Positions 5,719-6,141 of a DNA stretch of 6,141 bases are shown piece by piece (position 1 is the first letter of the stretch; each line of letters opens with the position of its first letter). The DNA is taken from contig USCO01000131.1 in NCBI GenBank assembly GCA_900553135.1, forward strand, positions 1 through 6,141, in the 5' to 3' direction. A program made the position numbers and the translations under genes. The notes under the pieces were generated by a model. It ran no database searches, was not told where the DNA came from, and saw only the letters and a program-made list of their open reading frames with translations. The stretch comes from an uncultured Eubacteriales bacterium. Lineage in GTDB: Bacteria; Bacillota; Clostridia; Oscillospirales; Oscillospiraceae.

Positions 5719-6141
<423 letters not shown>

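Overview
This window is a piece of a bacterial de novo purine biosynthesis cluster, read entirely on the minus strand. In transcription order (high to low coordinates) it holds the C-terminal part of purC, a degenerate PurF-like paralog, purF, purM, purN, then a regulatory gap, a PurO-type IMP cyclohydrolase gene, and the first 20 codons of a stand-alone AICAR formyltransferase (purH-type). The DNA is GC-rich with strong G/C preference at third codon positions and good AGGAGG-type ribosome binding sites. Together with the Fe-S-type PurF, the split PurH activities and the PurF-like paralog, this suggests a high-GC anaerobic member of the Clostridia, most likely Oscillospiraceae (Flavonifractor/Lawsonibacter/Oscillibacter-like). 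That assignment is inferred from gene content, not from a search.

Region by region: 5719-6141 is the end of SAICAR synthase. 5608-5718 is a gap with a long hairpin. 4183-5607 is the PurF paralog, which keeps the PRPP loop and four Fe-S-type cysteines but has lost the whole glutaminase active site. 2701-4134 is the genuine amidophosphoribosyltransferase. 1639-2682 is purM and 999-1625 is purN, both tightly packed behind purF. 816-998 is a non-coding leader with a sigma-70-type promoter, a ZTP (ZMP/AICAR-sensing) riboswitch aptamer and an intrinsic terminator whose 5' arm overlaps the aptamer's 3' end. 108-815 is the IMP cyclohydrolase and 1-61 the start of the AICAR formyltransferase.

How it works together: PurF commits PRPP to the pathway; PurN, PurM and PurC carry steps 3, 5 and the SAICAR step; the last two genes turn AICAR into FAICAR and then IMP. 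AICAR monophosphate (ZMP) accumulates when 10-formyl-tetrahydrofolate is short. A ZTP riboswitch in front of the two genes that consume AICAR is therefore a direct substrate-induction circuit, layered on separate transcription from its own promoter.

The two most interesting points are the riboswitch, supported by a compensatory pseudoknot change and a mutually exclusive terminator, and the catalytically stripped PurF paralog placed directly before purF.
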